Positions 26,641-38,534 of a stretch of DNA of 64,000 nt are shown here, piece after piece. A program made the position numbers and the translations under genes. The notes below the pieces were generated by a model that saw only the letters and a list, made by a program, of their open reading frames with translations, searched no databases and was not told where the DNA came from. This stretch comes from Eulemur rufifrons (taxonomy: Eukaryota > Chordata > Mammalia > Primates > Lemuridae). How positions within the stretch are numbered: position 1 is the stretch's first letter; every line of letters begins with the position of its first letter. The DNA lies in NCBI RefSeq assembly GCF_041146395.1, contig NC_090999.1:64857001-64921000 (forward strand), in the 5' to 3' direction.

Positions 26641-28315
26641 AGTGGTAAAACTTATTTTTAAGATGTTTTTGCTGTTGCCCATGGGAGAATAACTCATTTG
26701 GGAGCTTTGTTTAAGTGACCTGACTTTTCTCTTATTTAAGCAACGTTACCAGAAATTTACTTATTTTTGAAAAAAGTGATAGTGTATAATAGTCATTTTA
26801 TTTTATTTTTTGCATGATAACAAATGACAGAATATGTCCTTGAAGGTGTTTGGTCACTGAAACGTATTGTTCCAGTTCTATGTACACGATGGTAGAAGGT
26901 CCCTACAGTTGCATGCTTTTGAAAAATGTATCTCATATAATGCTTATAAAATGAATATTCTGAGTTATTGAATTCCGAATAGTTCTGATTTTTAAACATT
27001 TTCCACAAGCAGATCAAGATGTGTCATTTAGATTCCACTTTTAGTTTGTTAACTGAGCTCTTGTAATTTCTTGTCACCTTTCTGCTCCAGGAACAGTAAG
27101 TCTCCACAAATATTATGTGAAATCCTCTTCCAACACCACCCACTCCACAGGGCATAATAATCAAAGCAAACTAGTTACGAGGTCACAAGTCAGCCAGAAG
27201 GTTGGCCCCACTGTCCTACCTCCCTCACCATAATGTTTCTAAGAGTTTGGGCTATCAAGAGGAGAGTGCAAAATTATTTAAAAAGGACAGGAAATCACCA
27301 GAAATAGGCAGGACAACACATCCACCCTGAGACCAAAACTGTGGGTATCCTTTTTTTCTCCTCTCCTAAGTCTCACTCCTCAATTACAGAAATGAAAACA
27401 ATGTGGGTGTTGATTTTTTGGAAGGAGAACAGAAATGATAAAACCACTGGGCTGACACATGGATGGATACTTGGGCTGGGTGCTTTGCAGAACTGACAGA
27501 GGGTGAATTCTTTGGCTCCATGGGAGGCTTTGAGGGGAGCTTAGGGAGTTGGCTTTTCAATGACTCTCTGGAGCACCAGGAGTCAGCTGGGGCTCAATTA
27601 TAAAAAAATTAAAAAAATAAAAAACTCAGCCATTTATTGGTACAAGACCTTCAAGTTGCCTTCAAACTTACCGAAACAATTGATTTTTTAGAAAAGGAGC
27701 TGGTTTTCAGGAAAGAACTAAGAGTACCTTCTTTGCCCCATTACATTCTCATACGCATCTCTGGAGAATCTGAGCAGGTGGGGAGAATTCAGGAAGACAG
27801 TGGGGGCTAAAATATAAGAGTAGCTGTAAACAGCCTCTATGGCAACTACCACTAACTTTAAACTCTAAGTCTCTTGTGAGTCTTAATAGATCTAAAGCAA
27901 GAAGTGTGCATTCCAGTGAGGAAGATCTTTAGAAAACTGACTTAAACGTAGAAGTGTTTTCTTTTGCATCTTTCCTTATATGAACTGACATGTCACACAC
28001 TGGTGATACTCATCTTCCACTAGTCTACAATTTTGTCTTTCCAATTTTAAGCTCAACTGCAGTTTGAGAATTGAGTGAAAGGACAGCCAATAAGCTCAAC
28101 AAGTATTAAAGGCAAACATAGAGTTACTAAGTGAAAGAGACAGACCGAGGAGTGAAGAACTATGGCCACAGAGAGAGATTTAGTCCCCTTTTCTTTGCAT
28201 ACGCAGCACACACGCACATCTGGGATGATCTAAATGCCTTTTGTCTGCACATTCTGCATGTCATATACAGATCTCTATCACTGCACCAATTATATTCACA
28301 TATTTGATTTAGTAG
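26641..28315. other. Unrecognised intronic sequence
   Basis: Somewhat more G+C-rich around 27060-27600 but without a recognised exon or repeat. Short open frames at 26793-27017 and 28160-28360 (minus) have no support. Confidence 0.45.
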
Positions 28316-28319
28316 TTTG

Positions 28320-28445
28320 GTTCCCTCACTAGACCACAGACTCTCCTGGGCAAGGAGCATGTCTTAATCACCTCTGAGCAACAGCTAACACTGTTGGTTC
28401 CTGAAAATGTTCAATAACATTTTGTTGAATGAAAATAATTATGCA
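28320..28445 (+). repeat. L2 LINE 3' end
   Basis: GACCACAGACTCTCCTGGGC, AAGGAGCATGTCTTAATCAC, and TTCAATAACATTTTGTTGAA followed by TGAAAATAATT resemble the L2 3' terminus. Confidence 0.6.
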
Positions 28446-28717
28446 TAAAAGCTAGGCAATTTTTGATTTGGAAAGAGAGATTGGACTAAAATATTTATTC
28501 ATTCATCGAACTTTTTTAGCAATTATTATGCTGCTATGGGGGAGACATTTTGCTCTGTGTTGGGATTAGATAAGCAAATGGAAGATACAATTAGAACAAT
28601 CACAAGCTGGTGAGCAAGACTCACAGTGAGCCAATTATTATAGTCAGAGTGTTGTGATTTTTATTGTTATGGTTTCTTTTTAATTTGGTAAGGAGGTCCT
28701 CTTGAAAGTGACCATAA

Positions 28718-29049
28718 CGCCGGGCATGGTGGCTCATGCCTGTAATCCTAGCACTCAGGGAAGCCGAGGCAGGTGAATCGTTTGACCTCAGGAGTTTGAG
28801 ACCAGCCTGAGCAAGAGTGAGACCCTGTCTCTACTAAAAATAGAAAGAAATTATATGGACAACTAAAAATATATATAGAAAAAATTAGCCAAGCATGGTG
28901 GTGCATGCCTGTAGTCCCAGCTACTCGGGAGGCTGAGGCAGGAGGATTGCTTGAGCCCCGGAGTTTAAGGTTGCTGTGAGCTAGACTGATGCCACGGCAC
29001 TCTAGCCCTGGCAACAGAGTGAGACTCTGTGTCAAAAAAAAAAAAAAAA
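28718..29049 (+). mobile_element. Full-length lemur-type Alu, plus strand
   Basis: Starts CGCCGGGCATGGTGGCTC, contains both arms, and ends in an A-rich tail. The middle linker reads TAGAAAGAAATTATATGGAC then AACTAAAAATATATATAG, the strepsirrhine-type linker. The 14-bp direct repeat GAAAGTGACCATAA flanks it perfectly at 28704-28717 and 29050-29063. Confidence 0.95.
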
Positions 29050-29063
29050 GAAAGTGACCATAA

Positions 29064-30205
29064 GCCAGATAGCCACTTTCTAGGAGAGCTCTGACCAGGA
29101 GAAAGTTAGGTTCAGGTCTGTTGGTCAGGTGAGAAACAATAAAGAGGTGAACCCCAAATGCATAAAGTGGAAAGAAACTTATTACTTACTGGTCCCAGAG
29201 AGGTTAGGGGTGCCAACAGGAGACCAAGTCTGGAGGCAGCAGAGAGCTCAACTAGTAGGTGGAGCATGAAGGAGAAAGAGAGGGCCTGTAGGACCATGCC
29301 TTTATTAAGGCCCTTGGGCATCAACTCTTGGCTAAAGAAAACGTGTGAAAGGGGAACTTACTAACTCAATGCTGGTGTTGACCATTAGGTTTTATCATGG
29401 TCAGCAGCTGTGGGGGGTGTTTAGTTTGGAGTCAGTGAGACGAGGACCAAGTGGGCTACATCGCAAATAACCACACAGGGACGGCAAGTTTTAATTAGCC
29501 AAAAGTGATGGGGTACAACTGGGTTTCAAATAACTTATGTCAGGCCTAAGATAGATACTTAGGCAGCATCTGAAACAAATTTATGACAAACAAGGACATG
29601 AAAACTCTGAGGAGTGGGCTTGCTTAACCTTTAAGAGTATGAGTTGGTAGGGGTGGTCTAGTGGCTGGGGCTGAGACAGGGAAATGAGGGATGGCTTTTC
29701 AGAAGACATAATAATTAGTCATTACTGAGGCACAAATGTATGAAATGTTAAAATATTAGTGGGTGTCAAATTAGTATAACTACCAAAAATCTTCAAAATG
29801 CAAATACTCCCACTCAAAGTCTTTATTCAAGGACTTTGTCAAAAGACACTACCAGAAAGGTGCCCAAAGATTTGTTTAGGACTTTCTTTATATCATTGAG
29901 AAGACAAAAATATTTGAAACAAACATTTCTAAAAACAGTGTTTAATTAAGAAAAAATATAGTATCCATATAGTGAAAATTATGCATCCATTCAAAACAAT
30001 GCACTAGAAGATTTTTCAGTAATATGAGGGATACCTCTGGATATGTTGCAGAATGTAAAAAGTAGGTAAGCTAACAGTGGGTTCAATTTTTGTAAAAAAC
30101 AAAATATGAGTGATAAGCAAGAATCATATTTGTAAATATATTTTTGGGAAAAGAGTAGAAAGCATAGAGAAAGTGTGTAGGGTATTTGGGAAACTACAAA
30201 GATAC
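29064..30205. other. Possible old LTR-like sequence followed by unrecognised intron
   Basis: The part 29085-29700 is richer in G and has an LTR-like look (GTGGAAAGAAACTTATTACT, CCTTTATTAAGGCCCTTGGG), but I cannot name a family. The rest (29700-30205) is A+T-rich and unassigned. Confidence 0.3.
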
Positions 30206-30209
30206 TCTG

Positions 30210-31195
30210 CTCTAGATGCTCCTGCTGTTGCTGGGGCCACCCCACCCTTAGTCCTCCTCTCCAGAGGCCATGGACCTACCACCTTTCAAACCTCTTCTTT
30301 TCCCCAAGGTGAAAGGCCCTGCCTTTAACCCCTTTCTCAACTGTGGGGCTTTGACCCCCATGGTGGGGTGGCCACCTGCTCATGACGCCAACCAGGTCCC
30401 CTACAAGTACATGGTGCAGCTGGAAGAGTGGCCCTGAAGCCCACCCCAGAGCAATGGACCCCACCCTAGAGCAATGCACCCCAGAAGAGTCCCTCCCTCA
30501 CCAGGGCTGCAGCTACCCAACTGCACCTGTGTCCTTGCCAGCCTTCCATGGCTGTGGACCCACCGGGTATTGGACTCGGACCTCAAACCCTTCATCTGTC
30601 GTGCCTGAGGCAAGGACTTCAAGTGCTTCAACCAAGCTACACATCTGTCCACAGTGCGCACATGGCTGCCAGGCAGCAGTGAAGCTGATGAAGTAAGTTG
30701 TCTCCACTAAATTCAAGACCCTGCCTACACTGCTCTTCTCCAGGCCACACATCTGTCCCACATGGCGCCTGGTTCTGCTGAGGTTACTGTGTTATTCTGG
30801 CCCTCAGTTTCCCCATCTATCCAAAGGGAGAAAGATCCTTCCTTTCTTCCCTCCTTTCTAGCTGTGTCACGGAGACCAGGGGGTTGCCTTCCCTGGGCCC
30901 GTGGAATGGGTAGATTGGAGGAGAGGCAGAGAACCCAGGCCTGGGAGCCAGTCAGAACTAGGGTCCCATCCAACTGTGCTGTGTGAGCTTTTCCAAATGG
31001 CATAACCTCTCTGTGCCATGATTTCCTGCTCTCCCAAGTAGTGAACAGTTGTCCAGAAGAAAGAGATGACAAAAGAGTATGGCATGGTCTGTTTCATTTC
31101 TGTTTCTCACCTATTTGGTCTACTACTCCCACCTTTTTCTCAATAAACATTGTATACTCTAAAATAAATAAACAAAAGCAAACCAAAAAACACAT
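30210..31195 (+). pseudogene. ZNF580P: ZNF580 processed pseudogene
   Basis: The parent encodes a small C2H2 zinc-finger protein. From ATG at 30216 the frame reads MLLLLLGPPHP, a stop, then SSSPEAMDLPPFKPLLFPKV, collinear with the ZNF580 N-terminus. The segment VPYKYMVQLEE at 30396-30428 matches its conserved mid-region, where the parent has a VPYTYTVQLEE-like sequence. The finger starting DLKPFICRA*GKDFK (30579 onward) has its second Cys codon changed to TGA. Deletions remove the following finger. The 3' part (about 30700-31160) looks like 3' UTR, with AATAAA at 31142-31147 and a degraded A-rich tail at 31161-31200. Lack of introns and the tail make it a retrocopy. No target duplication was seen. 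The parental call rests on remembered protein sequence. Confidence 0.85.
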
Positions 31196-31395
31196 AAATA
31201 ATCTTTCTGGAATACAGGGGAGATAAATCTAAAGCTATGGTTTGGGTGGGGCCTGCTTATGAGGGGTCTTCTATTCCGTGCTTGAAGATGTTGGGGAACC
31301 ACCAACTTAGCACAATAACACAATCAGAACTTCATTTCAGAATGATCACCTTCCTCCAGGTCTTGAGATAAGAATACAAGGTGTGACTGTGATAA

Positions 31396-31539
31396 AGTTG
31401 CCAGATAAATATAGGACATCCAGTTAAATTGGAATTTCAGATAAATAATGACTATTATTTAATATAAGTATACCCTGTTGTTATCTGAAATGCCAATTTA
31501 ATTGGGCACTTGTGTTCTTATATGCTAAATCTGGCAACT
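31396..31539. repeat. 144-bp palindromic MITE-like repeat
   Basis: The left arm AGTTGCCAGATAAATATAGG… is mirrored by the right arm …GCTAAATCTGGCAACT. Inner parts pair as well: AATTGGAATTTCAGATAA against TTATCTGAAATGCCAATT. It fits a small non-autonomous DNA transposon or foldback element. I do not name the family. Confidence 0.8.
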
Positions 31540-31544
31540 CTAGT

Positions 31545-33055
31545 TTGGGGACAAATGCATAGGGCTTTAGGGCTGGAATTTGAGGAAAATATGCAAAGTA
31601 GAAGGCCTGGTTCTCAGCTGGGAGGGAGGGGATGGTGGCATGGTGGTTGTGGTTGGTGGGGGGACTTGGAATGAGTGGAGAAAATGTAGAAATCCTGTTG
31701 GTCCATGGCCAGAGCCTGATGATGTGATGGTTGTCAATACGTTAGGACACCACTCTGTACAGAGAGTGAGGATCTAGCCAGGCTAAACAGTTGGTGAACA
31801 GCTTTGAGAGGAGGATAAACTTTTCTTCTGACATCTGATTGGCTATTGATTTCTACTTCTTTATGTAGTGATTGTGTTGGAAAACTAAAGGTCTGGTTCT
31901 TTTCATCGTCCTCCTTTGATTTTTGTAAGCTAATGACCTTCTGAAAAAATTGAGAAAATTGCTGTTGAAATAAGCACGAAGAAGAAAAGAGTGATCATCC
32001 ATTTTTAGATGTGTTTACAGGCTGTATGACTCAGTGCTGCTTCTGTTAAGAGCACTGAATATGTGGTCTTTTTTGGTACCGAGAGGCAAACACAGGAAAC
32101 TTGTGGTCTATGCTGCTATCAGTGAATGATAAAACTCTCTTGAAGTAGAGAGGGTCTGACCGTACATTCCAAGTGTTTTGCATATGGAGTTCTCTCTTCT
32201 CTCAGCTTGACTTTGTCCAGCCTCTTTAGATCTTGTTAGGAATATTTCACTTATTCACTATTCTATGTTTTCAAATAATCTACCACATACTTCTTTGGAA
32301 CTGAGCACTGGCTGTGAAAATAATAAATGTGTTCAATTTACAGAAACTCAGGTCAAACAACCAGATGTTTCTTTGGTGTTCATCCAAAGTTGGTGAACAT
32401 CCCCAGTTGTTCGATCAACAGCATTTGTGGTGACAAAGGAAATTTTCTCCTTATAAGCTTTATTTCTAGAGATAAGTGCTCTGGGCTTAACTGGAACAGT
32501 TCTAAAGAGAAAAAAATATTCAGTACTATTCTAAAAGGGAAAAGAAGAATCCAGTATTTTGTCATTCAGGGGAACTAACTAAACATTTCAGTATTTACTA
32601 AAGTATTTTGGCAAGGCAGACTTTGTCTCAATTTGTGTCATAGTCATAGCATGAGTCAGAGAATGATTTCATTGATCTGCCCCACTCCTCAGTCTTTCAA
32701 TGCCTCCATTGATTAGGTAACTGAGATTGTTGTGTGGGAGGAATATCATGACAGTGAAAATGAATGTTCTTTTAAAGTGTAATTAAAAAACACTGCTTGA
32801 AGAGTTTTTGGGTGTCAAGGAAATTCAAAAACTTTATTCACTAATACGAAGCATTCTCAGCTTTGATTTACTCCTCCTATGCTCATCTGGGTGAATGGAA
32901 GGTCTCTTGGTCACAGATGCTTCTGAGATTAATGGGGGCACCAATTCTTGAGAGGTTACTGGGTACCTTATAGGAAGAAATTTGGAGACATCTGGGATTC
33001 CATGCAAGTCCCTGGACACTTAGAAAGTGGCCCCTGGGGAAAGACTTGCCATGGG
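31545..33055. other. Unrecognised intronic sequence
   Basis: Includes a G-rich stretch near 31617-31680 (GGGAGGGAGGGGATGG…). Open frames at 31580-31777 and 32327-32578 show no domains. Confidence 0.4.
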
Positions 33056-33059
33056 GAAA

Positions 33060-33310
33060 GCCTTGCACGTTACCATGGAAATAGCCTGGGGCTTTCAAAC
33101 AGGGCAGAACTGGGTTCACATCATACCTACTCTGTGGAGTTCATTACTTATCCTCTTTGATCCTGCAGTTTCTCATTTGTAAAATGGGGAGAAAACCATT
33201 TAGAATTATTTACTCAATATAATTACTGTGAAGAATAAAAGGAAGTAATGTCTTCCAAAAGGGTTGGTAAGATACCTGATACATAGAAATTGCTTAACAA
33301 TTGCCTATTG
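33060..33310 (+). repeat. MIR SINE
   Basis: AGGGCAGAACTGGGTTCACA, ATCCTGCAGTTTCTCATTTG, TAAAATGGGGAGAAAACC and TACCTGATACATAGAAATTG are the MIR core and 3' region in order. Confidence 0.75.
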
Positions 33311-33484
33311 CTTTTCTCTGAAGGAGTGATTAGGAGATTTGGTGGAGGGGGTGAGTGTTTTTTCATCAATATGTCTGCTTGAAGGTAGAGTTATTGCTAC
33401 TGGTTTTTCTGTAACTCAGGCGAGAAATCTGCTAGAATGTTACCCAGGAAGAGGTGGGGTGTACCACAATATAGCCACAGCAGG

Positions 33485-33655
33485 AAATGCGATTGGCTGG
33501 TGGTTAGGAGTATACACCCTTCAGATAGACTGATCTGTGTTCTAATACTGGCTCTGCCACTTTCTAACTGTGTGCCTTTGAGCAAGTTGTTTAACCTCTC
33601 TGACCCTGTTTCCCTGAATGTAAAGTAGACATAATGATACTTACAAGGTGAGCAA
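33485..33655 (+). repeat. MIR SINE
   Basis: GGTGGTTAGGAGTATACACC, CTAATACTGGCTCTGCCACT, TTGAGCAAGTTGTTTAACCT and CTCTGACCCTGTTTCC match the MIR head and core. Confidence 0.85.
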
Positions 33656-33659
33656 TAGT

Positions 33660-36145
33660 TTGCTTGGTTTGCTTGGCCAACCTACTTCCTTCATTCTCTA
33701 AGACCGGATTCCCATTTCTTGAGGGAGGGCTCTTGCAGCCATGCTTGTTCCACATGTTTCCTTGTCTTCCCTTGCTTGCCGCAGATGCAGGGGCTAGCGG
33801 GGGAGGGTTACCTGACTTAGGAGGACCCAACCCATTGGCTGGGCTGACACAATCAGCTTCTCTCTCCTGTGGGAGGACTGAATGGCAGATGAATATAAAG
33901 TGCCCAGACTGTAATGAGGGCTCAGTAGTTTTAAAACCCAAAGTAAAGACCATTTCCTGGCATCTACTCTTTGACTTACCAAATTTCTGCCCACAGTAAC
34001 TGTAATTTGGATAGTTATTACAAGCTTAATAGGCAGTGCAGGGGAGAATTTTCCCCAGGTTTTGGAGTGATGGCTCAAACCAAGACAAGGATGACATTCC
34101 TATCTTTAAATCCCTTTCATGCCAGGGACATTTCTGAGTGAAGCATGTATCAAACGGTTTTTTTCTGAAAAAGCCTAACAATTCTCATGCTAGAAAATTT
34201 AATGTTGTGGTCCAAATCTAGATAGATTCAGACCTAAGACTGCTTATTTTTAACAAGTTCAACTGGGAAACAGTGAAGGTGAAATACTGTTTTTAACCAT
34301 GTCTTTTTCTTATGTGCACCCTCTGAGACTACAGCTTTAGCCTCCGGAATGACTGTTTACTTATCCTGTCCTTAACAGGTTCAGCTCATTAAATGTAGCA
34401 AAACTTATTCGGTAAAGATTACATCTCATTTTTCTCATTAAACTAAAACAGGCACCATGGTAAGGAAAAGGTAGGGGGTTTCAGCTCCTGTGATCTTATA
34501 GATCTCCAAGAAAGGAAAGGCTATCCTTAACAAACAATAAACACACAAGGAAATTCTTCCCTATTTTGGTATTAATCTCAACTATCAACCAATACATTGA
34601 AGACAGGATTTTTACCCATCTATGCACTTTTTTATCTTTCACAGTGTTATTTTCTTTTCAACTTTTTATGCCATGGAAATATTGTTTTCTTTTCTCTCTT
34701 TGCTAGACAGACCCAAAGGTCATTTTCATTTTTTTTTTTATAGTTTTCAAACTAATTGAATTTTGTTTGTTGAATGTACAGATGTGTCCCCCGCCCCCAC
34801 CCTCCAGAGCAGAAAATTCTCTTTCTCTCTCTCTGTCTCTCTCTTTCCTAAAACAGAAAGTTTCCTAGTTTGGAATTAGCCAACAGTGTGATTAATGCAC
34901 CTCAGAGATCCTGTGAAGTTTTCACATATGCTGAAAGATTCTGCAATGTCTTTGGGATATCAATAAGGACTTAGGGTAAAATATCATTCCTCTAGTGCTG
35001 TGCACTACACCAGAGAGCCGCTTAGTCACAGCACGGTGACCCCTACAAACACTGTCCCTTAATTTGCATATATGTGTGTATAAATATATATGTCCGTGTG
35101 TGTGTATGTATGTATGTATGTATGTATTCTGCAACCAGCAAAGAATAATCCAGGTTTCTTTTCAAAAGGAGCAACCAGTTCAAATGCACAGCTGGGTATG
35201 CCAGAAAACACATAATTAGACAAATTGGATTTAAGAGTTACATAAGGTCTCAACTGAGCCAGTGAATAAGAAGCTGAATGAAAGGTTGTGATTGCTGCTC
35301 TGGTGCCTGGAAAGAACAGAATATGTGGATATGTGTGTTTGGGGCAAATAAAAGGCAATTACTGGGAGTTATGGAGTGTAGTTGGCATTCTGTGAGAGTT
35401 AGGCTATAGAATGTTTCACAGTGGGCTGTGCCGGGGAATAAAATGTTATCTATGGCTAAAAGGAAGAGTCTGTTAGAGGAGATGTGCCTAAAAGGAAAAG
35501 GTTTGGTAAATACTATTTTGGAGTTATATTTAGGGAAAAAATAAAGGGCAGTAGAAAAATTATATAATATGTAATTTTTCAATAGGCTATAAAAAGACTT
35601 AGAGAATTTTAAGCACAAAAGGATATGTTATATATTATTATTTCTCTTTCCAGCCAAGGCAGGTATATTCTGGACCTTTCTAGCCAAAACAGGTTTATTC
35701 TGGAGCAGATAACAAGTAAAGTCTATAGTTTCAGAAATTTTTACTAAGAATACTCAAAGCAATGACTAAATACTGAAGATAAGTCCCTTCACAGAATTAA
35801 GAAGCTAAAACTAAATTACCAGTGTTTCCTATTTGCAAATAATCTTATTTGAAAATTTGTCTCAAGGCAACTGCATGAAAAGTAGATATTCTTCTCTCTC
35901 GATATTATCCCTGAAATAAATGGGACAAAAAAGCAATTGTCTGAGAGAGTCCTATTTTCTTAAAGAAAACATCCTGGATTAATTGACAAAAGTACCTATT
36001 AGTCCCCACGACACCAATGCTTATAGCATTTGGGGCTTGTCTCTCAGTGAGCAAGTTAAATCTGTAGCTATAAAATCCTTGCCAATAATACTAATAACTT
36101 CTTGTCTATTGATGCTGCCTCACCATTAAAATCTCTATTAGGAAT
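33660..36145. other. Intronic sequence: G+C-rich block, microsatellites and a tandem duplication
   Basis: 33690-33990 is relatively G+C-rich with overlapping open frames on both strands (33591-33953 minus, 33664-33999 plus) but no recognised protein. CT-rich runs occur at 34820-34848 and TG/TATG repeats at 35090-35128. A two-copy 30-bp tandem duplication lies at 35647-35705. The minus frames at 34922-35618 run through the microsatellite and are not genes. Confidence 0.5.
35090..35128. repeat. TG/TATG microsatellite
   Basis: CCGTGTGTGTGTATG then about five TATG units. Confidence 0.9.
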
Positions 36146-36149
36146 CTCA

Positions 36150-36300
36150 TGTTTGGTTTGATAGACTTTACAAAAAAGGTTTTGAACATCTCTAATTTGC
36201 AAAGCACATGCTATAGACAGTGGAAATTCAAAGATGAACAATGAGTCCCTTCCCTCAAATTTATAATCTAGCAAGAGACAGAAATATAATAGCGGAGTAA
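36150..36300 (-). repeat. Old L2/MIR-class fragment
   Basis: GCAAAGCACATGCTATAGAC, GTCCCTTCCCTCAAATTTAT and AATCTAGCAAGAGACAG resemble the 'ggcactgtgctaggcac … ccctcatggagcttacaatctag' block of ancient repeats. Confidence 0.45.
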
Positions 36301-36304
36301 ACAT

Positions 36305-37538
36305 GGTGTGTTGTCGGCAAATTTGCCAGGTACTTGGTAGTTGTACATCAGGATTTTTCTTTTATTTTGATGGTTAAGAAAATTATTTTGAAGAAGTATA
36401 TTTTGCTGGTGTTACTATTTGAAGTGCATTTTGCTTGTGTTATTTAAAGGGAAGTTCGTTTATGTCACAGGTATGTCTGTGCAACCATCACACTGTTTAC
36501 TATTATGATAAAGTATTATACAATACTTTTAAACTGGTGATCAAATAATTCTGCATCATGATAGGCACTGTAGTTGGCAAAATGTACTGATCATAAATCA
36601 AATTGAGACCTTTAATGGAAATTAAAAAAAAAAAAACTATGTAATCTGATGAGGAGCAAGTAGATTCTCATGTTTGACAAACCTTTAAATTCTTCTCAAC
36701 TGATGTCTATCAAGTTATCAAATTGCAAATGTCATGTTTGGAGAAGAGCTCCCTCCCCCCATTTCTTTATCTATGGGGAAGAGTTTTGAAGTATGCTTGC
36801 TAGGGGTGCAGCCACAGAGAATCCAAGGGGAACAGAGCGTGGCAGAACAACAAATGTGATCACAGTGTAGTTAGCTTCTGCTTTTTAGTCTAAAACTCTA
36901 TTCCAGAGAGAGAAAGTTGTCTCACACATTCTAAAAACTTTCAAAAATGCCAAAGAGGGCAGGTGAATTTAGTATAAGTTTCCCTAAGTTAAATAAAGCT
37001 CTTCATCCTTGAGCTGGTATTTCAATACACCCCTGACACAGAGAAGGGTATTTGCTGTTCAATGAGTGTTCATTGAATTAAGGTGCTTTATACACTTCCC
37101 CATGCCAACCCCCATCAGTGCTTCCCTCCTGCCAATGGCAGAGAACAGAGAACTGCATTAAGTAAAATACATTCCTCTGGTTTGATCTTTAATAATTTTG
37201 TGATATTATGTCTGAATTCAGGATTAAGACATAAAAACACGTAATGAGAATAAAAGAAACAATCATTTGGAGGAACACCCATTTAGGATTAAAAATCATA
37301 GCTCATTCTGTGGTGTACCTCTCACTTTAGTCTCTACCAAGATGAGTAATGCTAGACATAGGTGAATACTTTCTATTGTGTTAGGACCAAAGAGCTGTTA
37401 GTTTTGATCTGATAAAACTTTCCTCTAAACTTGAGTATTTATAGACAGAATTTCTGGTTTGTAAAACCAAATTCAATGTTGATCTTGTCTGAGGGACTAG
37501 GAATAAGAACAAAAACACACACAAGTAAGGAAGTAGAG
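36305..37538. other. Unrecognised intronic sequence 3' of the membrane-helix exon
   Basis: No further exon. A possible L2 3' tail is at 37010-37080 (GACACAGAGAAGGGTATTTG, TTCAATGAGTGTTCATTGAA). Confidence 0.45.
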
Positions 37539-37544
37539 ACTTAC

Positions 37545-37664
37545 TGTATCACGTTGCCTGTTATCTTTCCCTGATATTATCAAGAAGTAGTTCCATGTCA
37601 ATAGTAATAACAAAACCAGCGGTATCATGTAGAGCTCAAAGTTCCAGACAACAAAGAGAAAGAG
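37545..37664 (-). CDS. MCTP1: MCTP1 internal exon encoding the first C-terminal transmembrane segment
   Basis: MCTP1 is an ER/vesicle membrane protein with three C2 domains and two C-terminal membrane segments. On the minus strand a pyrimidine-rich tract ending CTCCAG (37665-37670) precedes 120 bp that read open as 40 codons, followed by donor GTAAGT (37539-37544). A possible branch site, TTGAC, lies about 30-40 nt upstream of the acceptor. The translation starts LFLFVVWNFELYMIPLVLLL, a single hydrophobic helix, then turns hydrophilic and ends with a SGKDNRQRDT segment. WNFELYMIPL is the family hallmark. The following WNYFLIISGKD tail fits MCTP1; from what I know of the paralogue, MCTP2 diverges right after the helix. 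The exon is phase 0 at both ends and joins in frame to the exon at 17690-17743. No frameshift or stop is present. The paralogue call rests on remembered family sequence. Confidence 0.93.
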
Positions 37665-37670
37665 CTGGAG

Positions 37671-38530
37671 GAGAGAGAGGAGAGAAGAAGAGATGAGTCA
37701 ACACTGAATTTCATTAAATGGACTCTTATTTATATGCCACTTCAAAAACCACAAAGCTAAATGCTTTAGAAAGGCAAGATTTATCTTGAAAACAAAGCCT
37801 GGGGAATTGCTAGGCATTTTTCTAAAAGCACAACTGACCCTTGGAAAGTCACTGTTAAGATTTTTAATCTGTTTAATTTCTGTGAAGGAAAAACTGGTAT
37901 CATTACATTGTCGAAGAGACAATTTTAATTTTTCTCCTCCAGTGAAATTATTGTTAGGTTGGACAAAATAAAAAACGGCAGCAAAATGAGCTTCACTACA
38001 TTGTCAGAAATAACTCCGTCTATCTGCCTGAATGATAAAAAATGAATCACTATTTAATATCAGGGACTTTTTAAAAAAAAAAAATCTCACTTGGATAATA
38101 CAATGTAACAAGTATAATAGGCAGATGAAAATACCAAGTCTACACCAAGAACCCCAAAGGTTTCAAGTTATGAAAAAAGCATTGCTACCAACAAGTGTAA
38201 AAAAAAGTTGGCTTAATGTGTAGCATTACCATAGAAATTAAATAGCTATTGAAAGAAAATTTTGTAAAAGTAAATTTAAAAATGCCTATTTTTTTTTTTT
38301 CTAATGTGATCTTCTCTAAGTATATAAATTTTTTCATTGTAAGACAAATGTTAGATTAAGAACTCAGGGTGGCAGATGGAGCCATTCTAAGAGCATTTAC
38401 ATTGTAAAACAACACAAAACGTTGAATATAAGGTGTGACTCACTCCCGCCCCCCTACCAGACTCCTGTAATGCTGGACAGATCATGTAAATTCTCTGGGT
38501 CTGTGGTTCCTGCTGTCAAATTAAGGTAAT
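37671..38530. other. Intronic sequence 5' of the membrane-helix exon
   Basis: The first 40 bp are the polypyrimidine tract and branch region of the MCTP1 acceptor. The rest is unassigned. Confidence 0.5.
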
Positions 38531-38534
38531 GTTC

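Noticed and set aside
30725..31097. Several overlapping open frames on both strands
   Set aside because: They lie in the 3' UTR-derived part of the ZNF580 retropseudogene.
35059..35618. Minus-strand frames of 99 and 122 codons
   Set aside because: They overlap each other in different frames, one runs through the TG/TATG microsatellite, and no protein family is recognisable.
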